Source of the DNA: Clostridia bacterium
Lineage (GTDB): Bacteria; Bacillota; Clostridia; UMGS1810
DNA: 46,933 bases
Assembly (NCBI GenBank): GCA_017416845.1
Contig: JAFQBA010000064.1
Location: forward strand, 1 to 46,933
Reading direction: 5' to 3'
The notes under the pieces were generated by a model. The model made no database searches. It saw only the letters and a program-made list of their open reading frames with translations, and was not told the origin of the DNA. The position numbers were made by a program, and so were the translations under genes. How positions within the stretch are numbered: position 1 is the first letter of the stretch; every line of letters begins with the position of its first letter. This document shows, piece after piece, positions 33,938-43,596 of the stretch.

Positions 33938-36900
33938 TTATTGTAATTTCCAGTTTGCAATGTCTGTGTTGTAATTTTCTGTATCACTGCCGCTCACATC
34001 ATAGGGGGTAAGCTTTGCAGTTATATTCACATTGCCCGAAGCCTTCGTTTTGAGCATTATTCTTGTTTTTCCTGCCAATGATTTCAGTCCGCTCGGGTGC
34101 GGAGAAGTCGGCAGTGGTTCGGGAGTTGAAGCTTCAAGGGTGAAATCTTTGTTTGACAAAATTTCAACTGTTATATATTTTGATGAGTTTTTGTCTTTAA
34201 TCTTAACGGTGTTGCCGTCTATGGTAACCTGATGCTCCGTTTGAAGGAACCAATATACGTCCGATTCTTCGGAGAGTGAAAGTTCATCACGGACAACAAG
34301 GCTTTTGCGATTGTCGGTAAAGAAAAAACCTCGTTTTGCACTGCTTGCTTTGCCATAGTGAGAATCGGTCATATCAAGAACCGAAATTGCACCGTTTTCA
34401 CCGGATTCAAATCTTGTGAAATCAGCATGAACCTTGGCATCAAATTCGCCGTGTTCACCGGGGTTAATCACAAGACAGTTGTGCGCCTCACCACGAAGGG
34501 CAAAATATTGCCATCTGCCTCCGTCGGTTGTGGTACCTTGCCAGTAGTTTGGCAGATTGTAGCCTTCTGCACCGTAGTCTGTGAGCCAACGGACACCGTT
34601 TGAATAAAATGTAAATGTTCCCATGTCCATGTGACCGTGAGGAGCAGAGGGCATTCCGCCTTTTGCACCCACAAACGTGGGTGCATCTGCGGTCCAAGAA
34701 TCACGAAGAATGATAACATCGTTTTCTTTGTAGAACACATCTTTTTCCATTTGCGAAAAATCCGGATTGGCTTCGGGGTTGAAATACATAAGCGAGCTTG
34801 CAACGCCTCGCATGGTCTCCCCCACTTCATATTCATCACGCCACAGTGCTGTTATGCCGTCTTTGCCAAAATGATCGGCAAACCAAAGGGTGCCCGAATG
34901 CCACTGCAAAGCATTTGAACCGCCGTCATAAAAGGAAAACGCACCGGTTGTGCTTTGCATATTCACAATAAAGTCGGCACTGTCTTCCATTCCCTCCGAT
35001 GCATCAATGCCATAGCATGTGCCAAAAACATTTTCCATTGCGGAAAGCTGAAGCGAAAGATATTCAAGTGTCATGCATGCATAGTGAATACCTTCATACC
35101 ACGAGCCGTCCGGGAAGAAGTTTTTGACGGTTATCTCTGTTGCTTTCAGTGCATTGGAAATAAAATATGCTCCAAGTTCGGGATAAACATCCATAAATGC
35201 CACTGCACACATGGTTATGCCCGAGTTCATAACGGAATTGTGATTGTTTCCTGCTATAATCCCGTTTTTCATATCCTTAGAGTTGTTTGTAAACCCTTTA
35301 TAGTAAAGGTCATAACAAAGGTCGTAGACCGAAGCTTCATATTTTGCTCTTTGGGTTTCATTCAAATCATGATAGAGCCAGTCATATCCTATTGCAAATC
35401 CGACAGCCAAACCGCCAACATCAATGTGATGCTCGGGGTGCCAGTCGGGAAATGATGCAATAGAATCCATTTCAGCTATGCAACGGTCAAAATATTTTGT
35501 GTTGCCTGTGAGCTTGTAGGCAAAGGCGAGGGTCATTACTCTGTCCATAAAATCCATGGAAACGTACCAGAGTCTCACGCCGTCACGAAGCTCATAGATA
35601 AGAATATCTTGATTTAAAATTGAATCTGCGTTTGCAATGAGTTTTTGCTTTTGTTCAACAGTTTTGGCATCGGTTGCATTTTTAACTCTTTCAAAATCGG
35701 CAGATGTCATTATCACTCTCGGATGAACACCTTCAAAGCCGGATGATTTGTAGTCTGCAAGTACCTTTTCGCCTGATGGGCGTTCATAAAGAAGATAGTC
35801 ATTAACCGACTGCACGTTTTCAGAAGAAAGAGTGAAGGCAGAATCCGAAATAATCACTGCACCGCTGTTTATGCCCTCGTTTGTTGAATAAAAACATTTT
35901 TGGAAAAGTTTTTCCACTACATCTTTAAGAGGAACATAGAGCAGTCCGTTTTTAGTGTAGGGGGCGTTATCGATTGAAATGTTTCCGTTGGCAATTTTAA
36001 CAAAGGATAATCCTTCGGTGAAAATGCATCCGTTCACGGTTGCACTTTTACCGTCTGAAGAAACTGTCAAGCTCATACCGTCAATTTCACCAAGGAGATT
36101 AACGGGAACCATGAGAACTCCATCCGACATTTCGCCGACGTAGTCGGTTTGTTTCTTCTCGTTGTCAATTGTGAGCAGTCCCGATGAGGGGTGATAGCAC
36201 ACCATGCCTGAAACAAGCTTTTTTGTTGAACTTTCTGATGCAAAAATTGATTCACAGTCTTTAATATTAAGCATTTGTGAGGATACTCCGTTTTTGTTTG
36301 CAAGCACATATTCGCCATAAGGTACCATTGTGCCCGATTTTAAAACAATCATTTTTACGCTCGATGTCACATCCACATCGGCAAAGTTTTCTTCATTAAT
36401 ATATGTGGGTGCATCGGGAGATTCTGATGCATTTTTTATCCATTTAACTTTTTTCAAAACATCTTTGTCATAAAGAGCAATTATGCAGTCGGCTTTTTCA
36501 TAGCCGGGACTCATTGTACCTTTGATGCCAAGTGTCCCTTTTGAAATTCTGTAAGATTCTTTGCCATCTATGAAAAGCTCCAGTTTTGAAAAGGGGGTAT
36601 GGGTGGCATTGGTAACTTTGATATCATCGAGATACATTTTTGAAATGTTACCTGCCGCGCATCTTATGGACACTCTTACGGTTTTTGTCGCATTGTGGGC
36701 AAGGGGGGCCTCACCAAGACATTCGCCGTCAACAAAGAATTCAAGGATATCGGTGTCAAGGTCTAAACTAACCTTATAGTCATACCATTCATTCTTTTTG
36801 CATGGAATGGTTTTAGTTACTCCGTCCGCACGAAAAACCGAGGTGTCGGAGGAGGTTTTTGCTATTCTGAAGGACTGACTCCATCTTGTTACTCCATTTT

Positions 36901-37360
36901 CATCTTCATATACGAGCCAGAAAAGAACCTTATCGGTGTTAAAGTCAGGAACTTTTACCCTTGATTCCAAAACAAAAATTTCTTCACTTACGGTGCTGAA
37001 AAAATCATTTGTCTGAACCAGATCGGCACTGTTTGCCGTTTCAAGACAAAGAACCTTGTTGTCTCCCGAGTCTTCTGCAACTATTGAAACGTTACTTTCG
37101 GGAGAGCCGGTGTTTGTGCTGAAAATATTTCCTTTGTTATTTTTAAGTGAATTGCCCTCAGAATCACACAAAACAACAGTTGATCTGCTTTTCCTTGTGG
37201 TTTCGTCTTCAAAATCCAAATCCCACAAAACATCTTTTTCAATGGCAAGAGCTTTTGGTTCAGATGCTTTGACAGACTCTGGCAGTGACGGCAATAAAAT
37301 TGCCGTCACAAGCAGAGTTGAAACAAATGTTTTTATTAACTTTGCAATATACTTATTCAT
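33938..37360 (-). CDS. Secreted heparinase II/III-type polysaccharide lyase (1140 aa)
   Basis: An exported multi-domain protein. It has a signal peptide (IKTFVSTLLVTAILLPSLPE), a LamG-like module (about 40-250), then a copper-amine-oxidase-N-like stalk (VCYHPSSGLLTIDNEKKQTD to YVPLKDVVEKLF, about 390-500). The heparinase II/III-type toroid follows, with YELRDGVRLWYVSMDFMDRV, SFPDWHPEHHIDVGGLAVGF, AGNNHNSVMN (His707) and GSWYEGIHYA (Tyr755). The beta-sandwich carries PHGHMDMGTFTFYSNGVRW with His908/His910. These His and Tyr residues sit where this fold's beta-eliminating enzymes keep theirs. Such enzymes cleave uronate-containing glycans. The exact CAZy family is unassigned. The ribosome binding site is weak, and the gene starts two bases after the upstream paralog's stop. 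Confidence 0.85.
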   Translation of the reverse strand: MNKYIAKLIKTFVSTLLVTAILLPSLPESVKASEPKALAIEKDVLWDLDFEDETTRKSRSTVVLCDSEGNSLKNNKGNIFSTNTGSPESNVSIVAEDSGDNKVLCLETANSADLVQTNDFFSTVSEEIFVLESRVKVPDFNTDKVLFWLVYEDENGVTRWSQSFRIAKTSSDTSVFRADGVTKTIPCKKNEWYDYKVSLDLDTDILEFFVDGECLGEAPLAHNATKTVRVSIRCAAGNISKMYLDDIKVTNATHTPFSKLELFIDGKESYRISKGTLGIKGTMSPGYEKADCIIALYDKDVLKKVKWIKNASESPDAPTYINEENFADVDVTSSVKMIVLKSGTMVPYGEYVLANKNGVSSQMLNIKDCESIFASESSTKKLVSGMVCYHPSSGLLTIDNEKKQTDYVGEMSDGVLMVPVNLLGEIDGMSLTVSSDGKSATVNGCIFTEGLSFVKIANGNISIDNAPYTKNGLLYVPLKDVVEKLFQKCFYSTNEGINSGAVIISDSAFTLSSENVQSVNDYLLYERPSGEKVLADYKSSGFEGVHPRVIMTSADFERVKNATDAKTVEQKQKLIANADSILNQDILIYELRDGVRLWYVSMDFMDRVMTLAFAYKLTGNTKYFDRCIAEMDSIASFPDWHPEHHIDVGGLAVGFAIGYDWLYHDLNETQRAKYEASVYDLCYDLYYKGFTNNSKDMKNGIIAGNNHNSVMNSGITMCAVAFMDVYPELGAYFISNALKATEITVKNFFPDGSWYEGIHYACMTLEYLSLQLSAMENVFGTCYGIDASEGMEDSADFIVNMQSTTGAFSFYDGGSNALQWHSGTLWFADHFGKDGITALWRDEYEVGETMRGVASSLMYFNPEANPDFSQMEKDVFYKENDVIILRDSWTADAPTFVGAKGGMPSAPHGHMDMGTFTFYSNGVRWLTDYGAEGYNLPNYWQGTTTDGGRWQYFALRGEAHNCLVINPGEHGEFDAKVHADFTRFESGENGAISVLDMTDSHYGKASSAKRGFFFTDNRKSLVVRDELSLSEESDVYWFLQTEHQVTIDGNTVKIKDKNSSKYITVEILSNKDFTLEASTPEPLPTSPHPSGLKSLAGKTRIMLKTKASGNVNITAKLTPYDVSGSDTENYNTDIANWKLQ

Positions 37361-37361
37361 A

Positions 37362-40300
37362 TCAGTTAACCTTCGCTACGGCAACTTCAGTCCAGCTGTT
37401 CCAAAGACCTTTTGATTTTCCGTCGGTCCCTGTATATCCGTTACCCTCAATTCTTACAAAACGAGCATTTTGAAGACCAATGTCAAACACTTCGTAGTCG
37501 TTGGTTTTTCCGCCGGAGGTACCCGAGAATACTTCGGTATATTCAATGCCGTCAGCTGAAACAAACATCTTGAGATTGTAATGACGTGAGTCGCCGCTCA
37601 TAAATGCCATAACAATCTTGTCGAAATCTGTTACATGACCAAGGTCGAGAATGAGATTCTGTGAGCCTTCTGCCGACCATCTTGTGGAGAGGTCTCTGTC
37701 ATAAGATGCTACAACAGGGTTTTCGGGCTGGGGTTCGTCGCTGGCATCGATCTTAACAATGTTACGCTCGGTGAGGCCTTCAACCGGAAGGGCTTTGATC
37801 TTATTGAAATAAACCATGTAGGTTGTGAAGGTGCCGGGATTAACTTTGTCTGAAACTGTGATAACCGTTGGATCATCAAAGCTTACCGCTTTTTGGATGC
37901 TTACATTACATGTCGCACTTTCTGCAACAACATCGGGAATGTTTGCTTCGTTTGCGCTTACGTTATATGTGATAATCTTCTTGGATGGGGAATATTCAAT
38001 TCCGTTAACTAAAAGCTTGTCGAGTTCAGGACGGGCAGGGATTGCTCCATCGGCAATTGACCAGCTTGCAATGGGCATGTCAAAGCTTTGAACACTTGCT
38101 CCGTCTTCAACGGTACATGGGGTGATTTTAACAGTTATGTTAAGGTCACCGTATGCCTTTGAAACAAGTCGGATTGTGGTCTTGTCGCTGTTGTCTCCCA
38201 TACCTGCCGGGGTGGGGCTTGTGGGAAGAGGAGCGGTTGGAGCAGCCGATACGGTGAAGTCCTGATTGCAGAGAAACTCAAGGGTGATGTAGTTATTGGG
38301 GTTTGAATTATCCATAACCTTTACACTCTTGCCGTCGGGGTTAACCTCAACAATCATGGGTGTTATCATGTGCCAGTATACATCGCTTTGTGCAGGAAGT
38401 GTAAGCTCGTCACGAAGAACAAGGCTTCTGCGGTCGTCGGCAAAATACATTGCTCTTTCAGCTTTGGTTGCTTTGCCCATGTGCAAGTCTGTCATGTCAA
38501 GAACAGCAATTGTGCCTCTGGGTTTAGATTCATAGCGAACAACCTTTGCAGTTGCCTGAGGATCATATTCACCCTCTTTTGCAGGGTTAATAAAGATTGT
38601 GCTGTGACCTTCGGCTCTGAGACGGAAATATGACCATCTTGCACTTTCGGGGCCGGAATTTTCCCAATATTTTGCCACATTATAGTTTTCGGAACTAAGG
38701 TCTGCTGTCCAGCGGGTTCCGTTTGCATAGAAAGTGAACATGCCCGAATCCATGTGACCGTGGGTGTCGGCAGGTCTGCCGCCCTTCATTCCGGCAAATG
38801 CAGTCTGAGCATCACCGTCCCATGTATCTCTCATGGTTACAACATTGAGGCTTTGGTAGAGATGATCAAGATCCATGTCTGCGGATGCATTCATCTTTTC
38901 GGGATGATAATAAATCATTGCTTTTGGACTTGGCGGAATGCCAAGGGATGAATGATAGGTTGCAACAGAGGCATAATCGTCAAAATGTTCTGCAAGCCAG
39001 AGAATGCCCGGGTCAACCGAAACATTGGGGTTACTTACATCGGCATATGCAAATGCACCGAGATTACTCTGAATGTAGAGGAAGTAGTCAACAATTTTGT
39101 CGACACCCTGAGTTTTATCGAGAGTGTAGTTTGTGCCAAAGACCTGATCGAGACCACCAAGCTGATAGTTCATATATTCAAGGGTCATTTTTGCATAGTT
39201 CATACCTTCGTACCATGCACCCTCGGGAGCGTATGAAGGAATTGCCACTTCAAGACATTTGAGTGCTTCTGAAATGAAATATGCAGACTCTTTCGGATAT
39301 ATATCCATAAAGGCAATACCGATAGCTGTTGCACCTGCGTTCATAACCATGTTGTGGTTTGCAGAGTTTACAACACCGGATTTCATATATTGACTTTTGC
39401 CCTGATAGCCGTCAACATAGTCTATGTAAGCGTTTTGATATACGCCCTTTTCAATAATGGCTCTCTGCTCATCGTTGAAAGCATCATACATCCAGTCGTA
39501 GCCTATAGACACACCAACTGCAAGACCGCCGACATCTATATGATGCTCGGGGTGCCAGTCGGGGAATGTGCAGATCGATTCGAGATCAAGCCAAGCACGG
39601 TCAACATATTTTTTGTCGCCGGTAAGCTGATATGCCATGCCGAGAACAGACATCTGTTCAACCATATCCATGGAAACATACCACAGTCTCACGCCGTCAC
39701 GGAGTTCGTAGACGAGAGGCTCGGCATCTCGCACATACCTGTCCGCCTGATTGAGTACAAATTTTGACCATTCAATCATGGTGGGATCTGTTTTTGAAAT
39801 GCTTCTTATTCTGTCGAAGTCTGCCTTGTCGGCAAGATAACGGGGATGAACTCCCTTGAGATAGGATGCATTGTAATCGTTTGTAATAAAGTCGGCATCA
39901 GGTCTTAAATAGAGAGCAAAATCATTAAGCTCCTGAAGCTCCGAACCGTTTGGAGGAGTGAACTCGCTGTCTCCAATTACAATCATGCCCGGAGATTGTG
40001 CTACGGTTGTATCCTGATAGAACTTTTTGCCAAGTCCGTTTTCAACAATATTTTTAAGAGGCACCATAAGCGTGTCATTGCGAACTGTTGGTGCAACTGC
40101 AAGAGAAGCATTGTATACACCGCCGTCTACGGTAGTCGAACCGACACTGAGGGAAAGATTTCCGATTTTTGCTGTGCCGGACACGGCATCAAAGCTTGTT
40201 TCCAAACCGAAAGCGGTTTTGAAAAGCTCAACGGGAACCATAACAGTGTCATTTATGATGGCAGGTTCATATATGGTTTTTGTATCGTTTGCATAGAGAA

Positions 40301-41657
40301 CTCCGCTGGCCGGATGATAAGAAACTCTGCCGACGAGTGCTGATTTCTGACGGTGTTCACCGGGAAGAGCGCTGAGGAGAGGGTCGATAACAACCTCTGT
40401 CTGTTCAATATATTCAAGGTCTTTTCTCGGTGCATCTCCGCCATATACAACCATGTTGTCAACGTGGAAGTGATCGACACCACCGCTTGAACGGTTGACA
40501 TGAATACGCCATGTCATTGCTTCCTGATGAAGATAGAGATAATTCACGGGAAGGTCATCGGCAATGAGGCTGTAGTTGAGATATGCATCATATGTTCCTT
40601 CAAGAACATTATATACAACAGACATTGTCTGCCATTCGCCAACAGGAATAACCTTTTTGAAATTGCCAACCTGAAGAACTCCGTCTGCAAGGGTGAACAT
40701 ATTAAAATACTGATTTGATGTGCTCTTTATCTGAGTCTGGAATCTTGTTTCCGAGCTCATGAGACGAAAATCATACTGATATACAAGTGAATCGGATTGG
40801 TAAGCAGAAGTGTTTACATCAAGGTGGAAGTCGGCATCTACAAGTCTTTCAAATTTACAGTAGCCCGAACCGTCTTCGTCTGTGTAACGTTCCAGAGTGT
40901 TGTTTTTGTGCTGGAATGCGGCAGAGGTTCTTTTGCCTTCTTCAAAATCAATGTTAAGATAGATATCATCCGTCACGCCGTAGGTTGAATCATCATATTC
41001 GGCAGAGGTCGGGTCATACTGTGCAACTGGATAGGACTTCATTGCTTTTCCGAGACCCATGTTAACATTGTCGAGGTATACCTTTGCACCGTTTTCGGAA
41101 TTAAACTCAAAGCTTACTGCAGCAGCATTCTTAACTGTGAGATTTGAAACATAATAATTTGATTTCTCGCATTTTCCGTTTATGTACAAATTATATGAAG
41201 AGGTTGCGGCATTTGCTTCAATTGTTACATTTGTAAATCTTTCGTTAACTCCCGCCACGGCTCTGTTATTATGGGTACAGATTTTCCCGTCGGTAAACTT
41301 TACAATTGAAAAACCCGAACCGGACGAGGTTTTGAGATTAACACTTCCGCCGATTTTGTCTGTTGCGGCAATGTCAAAGGAAATGAAAAACCTATTCTCA
41401 AGAGATACGCTCGCCTCTGCAAGCTGAACGCTTGAGCCTGCGTCAAACGCAAGGGCTTTGTTGTTTGTACCATAGTCTAAAACTCTTGCACCTCTGCCCA
41501 CAACTCTCATGTCAATGGGTTGTGTGTTGGTGATTACTGTGTTGAAAGACTGGCTGAACAACAGCGTGCTTTCTTCGGTTTTTTTGCTTGGTGCGGCAAA
41601 GCCGACTGTTGATGTGAGCAGCATAGCACAAAGTAATAATGCCAATACTCTTCTCAT
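37362..41657 (-). CDS. Secreted heparinase II/III-type polysaccharide lyase with F5/8C domain (1431 aa)
   Basis: A paralog of the next gene. The signal peptide is RRVLALLLCAMLLTSTVGFA, and the start ATG 41657 follows AGGAG by seven bases (the longer ORF start is rejected). Two LamG-like modules occupy about 60-240 and 260-430. A copper-amine-oxidase-N-like stalk (VSYHPASGVLYANDTKTIYE, MVPLKNIVENGLGKKF) precedes the heparinase-type toroid: VYELRDGVRLWYVSMDMVEQ, TFPDWHPEHHIDVGGLAVGV, ANHNMVMNAG (His768) and GAWYEGMNYA (Tyr816). The sandwich has THGHMDSGMFTFYANGTRW (His968, Asp970). The C-terminal 140 residues are an F5/8 type C (discoidin) sugar-binding domain (VASYDRDLSTRWSAEGSQNL, IEGNGY). 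Probably beta-eliminative attack on an acidic polysaccharide outside the cell. First gene of the surface operon. Confidence 0.87.
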   Translation of the reverse strand: MRRVLALLLCAMLLTSTVGFAAPSKKTEESTLLFSQSFNTVITNTQPIDMRVVGRGARVLDYGTNNKALAFDAGSSVQLAEASVSLENRFFISFDIAATDKIGGSVNLKTSSGSGFSIVKFTDGKICTHNNRAVAGVNERFTNVTIEANAATSSYNLYINGKCEKSNYYVSNLTVKNAAAVSFEFNSENGAKVYLDNVNMGLGKAMKSYPVAQYDPTSAEYDDSTYGVTDDIYLNIDFEEGKRTSAAFQHKNNTLERYTDEDGSGYCKFERLVDADFHLDVNTSAYQSDSLVYQYDFRLMSSETRFQTQIKSTSNQYFNMFTLADGVLQVGNFKKVIPVGEWQTMSVVYNVLEGTYDAYLNYSLIADDLPVNYLYLHQEAMTWRIHVNRSSGGVDHFHVDNMVVYGGDAPRKDLEYIEQTEVVIDPLLSALPGEHRQKSALVGRVSYHPASGVLYANDTKTIYEPAIINDTVMVPVELFKTAFGLETSFDAVSGTAKIGNLSLSVGSTTVDGGVYNASLAVAPTVRNDTLMVPLKNIVENGLGKKFYQDTTVAQSPGMIVIGDSEFTPPNGSELQELNDFALYLRPDADFITNDYNASYLKGVHPRYLADKADFDRIRSISKTDPTMIEWSKFVLNQADRYVRDAEPLVYELRDGVRLWYVSMDMVEQMSVLGMAYQLTGDKKYVDRAWLDLESICTFPDWHPEHHIDVGGLAVGVSIGYDWMYDAFNDEQRAIIEKGVYQNAYIDYVDGYQGKSQYMKSGVVNSANHNMVMNAGATAIGIAFMDIYPKESAYFISEALKCLEVAIPSYAPEGAWYEGMNYAKMTLEYMNYQLGGLDQVFGTNYTLDKTQGVDKIVDYFLYIQSNLGAFAYADVSNPNVSVDPGILWLAEHFDDYASVATYHSSLGIPPSPKAMIYYHPEKMNASADMDLDHLYQSLNVVTMRDTWDGDAQTAFAGMKGGRPADTHGHMDSGMFTFYANGTRWTADLSSENYNVAKYWENSGPESARWSYFRLRAEGHSTIFINPAKEGEYDPQATAKVVRYESKPRGTIAVLDMTDLHMGKATKAERAMYFADDRRSLVLRDELTLPAQSDVYWHMITPMIVEVNPDGKSVKVMDNSNPNNYITLEFLCNQDFTVSAAPTAPLPTSPTPAGMGDNSDKTTIRLVSKAYGDLNITVKITPCTVEDGASVQSFDMPIASWSIADGAIPARPELDKLLVNGIEYSPSKKIITYNVSANEANIPDVVAESATCNVSIQKAVSFDDPTVITVSDKVNPGTFTTYMVYFNKIKALPVEGLTERNIVKIDASDEPQPENPVVASYDRDLSTRWSAEGSQNLILDLGHVTDFDKIVMAFMSGDSRHYNLKMFVSADGIEYTEVFSGTSGGKTNDYEVFDIGLQNARFVRIEGNGYTGTDGKSKGLWNSWTEVAVAKVN

Positions 41658-41686
41658 ACAATCACTCCTCATATTTTTTATCGTTG

Positions 41687-41735
41687 ATAAAAATGTTTTA
41701 TATTTTATTATATCATACATTTGTCACATTTCCAA
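41687..41735 (-). promoter_or_regulatory. Promoter of the lyase/SLH operon with shared downstream element
   Basis: Minus-strand TTGGAA (41730-41735), 17-nt spacer and TATAAT (41707-41712), the -10 preceded by TGA. From the -10 a 28-nt segment (41687-41714) is almost identical to the region at the -10 of the dehydrogenase/GH20 operon (45649-45678), suggesting common control. Confidence 0.75.
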
Positions 41736-41809
41736 TAGCAAAAACCATGAACTTATTAACAAAATCTGTTATTTTTGTTCCGTTGCAATTTTCAAAAAGA
41801 ATGTCTGTA

Positions 41810-43579
41810 TTATTTTACAAAAGATTTAAGCTCTTGTCTTCTGTTTCGGATGTTTGAAAGAGAAGTGTTTATTCCCTCTTCAAAATCCTTGTTAAGCCAA
41901 AGTCTTGTAAAGTCCTTTTCAATTTTTTCGGAATAGGCGGTGAGCTCATCATATTTTTCTTTGCTGACTTTGCCTGCAATTTTCACAAGAGCATATTCAC
42001 TGCAAAGTATAACAATGTCGGAGTTACAAAGAATCTCGGATTTCAAATCTTCGGCAAAATCAAGCTTTTTGATGCGGCTTTGCTCTTTTTTCATGCGAGC
42101 GATGATTTCCTCAAAATATATAGGGTCTGCAATTTCGGAGAACTTGAAGAAATCAACATAATTATCTTTTTCAAGAGGATTGAGAAAGATGTGAGCACAA
42201 ATCGTTGATCCGTGAAGTCTTTCGGGTTCAAGCTGATAATAGCTTGCAATGCGATAAAGCTCTCTCGAAACTTTGGCTTTAAAAAGAAAACGGTCAGCAA
42301 ATTCTTCTGCCGCGTGTATGTACCATGATTTGAGCCATCCTCCGTGCTGCTTGCTTCCAACATTCCATGCATACTGACCTGCAAGTGCCAGAGGCACATA
42401 ACTCCAAACAAAAAATTGCGGATTACCGTTGTTGCCCCAGTCGGTAACCATGTAGCCCTCAGCACCGTGTTTTCTTCCGAGTTCACCTGCAGTGCGTAGG
42501 TTAAATGAAGCAATGTCGAACCTTCCCGTGAATGTGAGACAAACATTGGTTCCGGGACAAACATAAAATCTTACACCTTTATCAGCAAGTGATTTGCAAT
42601 TTTCTCCCATCATTTGCGATTGAATCAATTCATATCCCCATTCAAGTGCTACAGCATTTTTGGGAACACGGTGGAAACTTTCGGGATAGTTAATAACCAT
42701 ATCATCCCAAAACATTACGGTTTTGCCGTATTTTTTCTCTGCGAGCTCCGAGAGATAGCAAAGATAGTCCATAAATACATTTGCCTTGCCTTTTTCGCTG
42801 CACTCTTTTTCAAGCTGATATTTGCCAAGACCATATGCCTCGTCAAGGCCAATGTTAACCCTACCCGAGCTGAAATACGGAAGAAGCGAGCCATAGATAT
42901 TGTCAATAAGCTCTTTTGTTTCATCCATAAGAGGATTTACAGTGCCGGTTTTTGCTTTGCCGTCGGTTACTTCAAGAATTTTCAGTTCATCCTGCCCAAG
43001 CCACGTATCCATGTGACCGAAGCTGTTCTGATTTGGAACAAGCTCGATAAAACGCTCTTTGCAATATTTGTCAAGCATCACAATATCATCGGGAGTGAGA
43101 CAGTCGAAATTTTTTGTGTAATCCGGATATGCGCTGTATTTAAAACAGAAGTTTTCCATATAGAGCTGAAACTCGTTGTATTTGAGCTCCGAAAGATAAT
43201 CAATTATATGCATAATCTTTTCGGGCTTCGGAATTCTGTCACGGCTTATGTCAAGCATATAGGAACGATGTTCAAACTGCGGAAAATCCGAAATGTCCGC
43301 ATAGGAAAGCTCCTCACCTTCAATAACAATCAGCTGACGCACCGACGTGAGCGCGCGAAACTTCCCTTCATCACACGAAAACTCAACACAAATGCCGTTT
43401 TCGTTTATTTTAATTGAATATTCTTCTTTTTTCAGCAATACATTTTCTTTAAGCTTTATATCATTTGTTCCGTTTTCTGTCGATTTGTAAAATTCAAAAA
43501 GAACAGCGGTATCATATTTTTCTTTAAGTTTGTATTTGCCATCAAAATATTCTTCTTTTACGGGAACAGGAAATATCAT
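41810..43579 (-). CDS. GH20-family beta-N-acetylhexosaminidase-like protein
   Basis: A 589-aa GH20-type enzyme without a signal peptide, so probably cytoplasmic. An N-terminal GH20b-like domain (residues about 1-100) precedes the barrel. HRSYMLDISRDRIPKPEKIM begins the catalytic domain, and VPNQNSFGHMDTWLG lies near 180. The catalytic Asp-Glu pair is Asp246-Glu247 in VNIGLDEAYGLGKY, then KTVMFWDDMVINYPE and EGYMVTDWGNNGNPQFF. GH20 enzymes remove terminal GlcNAc or GalNAc by substrate-assisted catalysis. It follows a Gfo/Idh/MocA dehydrogenase by 17 bp, so it likely trims imported oligosaccharides. No strong terminator follows, so transcripts may continue into the lyase operon. Confidence 0.88.
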   Translation of the reverse strand: MIFPVPVKEEYFDGKYKLKEKYDTAVLFEFYKSTENGTNDIKLKENVLLKKEEYSIKINENGICVEFSCDEGKFRALTSVRQLIVIEGEELSYADISDFPQFEHRSYMLDISRDRIPKPEKIMHIIDYLSELKYNEFQLYMENFCFKYSAYPDYTKNFDCLTPDDIVMLDKYCKERFIELVPNQNSFGHMDTWLGQDELKILEVTDGKAKTGTVNPLMDETKELIDNIYGSLLPYFSSGRVNIGLDEAYGLGKYQLEKECSEKGKANVFMDYLCYLSELAEKKYGKTVMFWDDMVINYPESFHRVPKNAVALEWGYELIQSQMMGENCKSLADKGVRFYVCPGTNVCLTFTGRFDIASFNLRTAGELGRKHGAEGYMVTDWGNNGNPQFFVWSYVPLALAGQYAWNVGSKQHGGWLKSWYIHAAEEFADRFLFKAKVSRELYRIASYYQLEPERLHGSTICAHIFLNPLEKDNYVDFFKFSEIADPIYFEEIIARMKKEQSRIKKLDFAEDLKSEILCNSDIVILCSEYALVKIAGKVSKEKYDELTAYSEKIEKDFTRLWLNKDFEEGINTSLSNIRNRRQELKSFVK

Positions 43580-43596
43580 TATGTAACCTCCTATCG

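Noticed and set aside
34955..35455. Antisense open frames of 166 codons in the lyase genes
   Set aside because: They follow the codon bias of the opposite strand and have no ribosome binding sites.
41758..41779. AACAAAA/TTTTGTT inverted repeat after GH20 as a terminator
   Set aside because: All A/T stem of seven pairs and no following T-run, too weak to call.
42614..43417. 267-codon open frame on the plus strand
   Set aside because: Antisense to the GH20 gene, no start signals and no recognisable motif.
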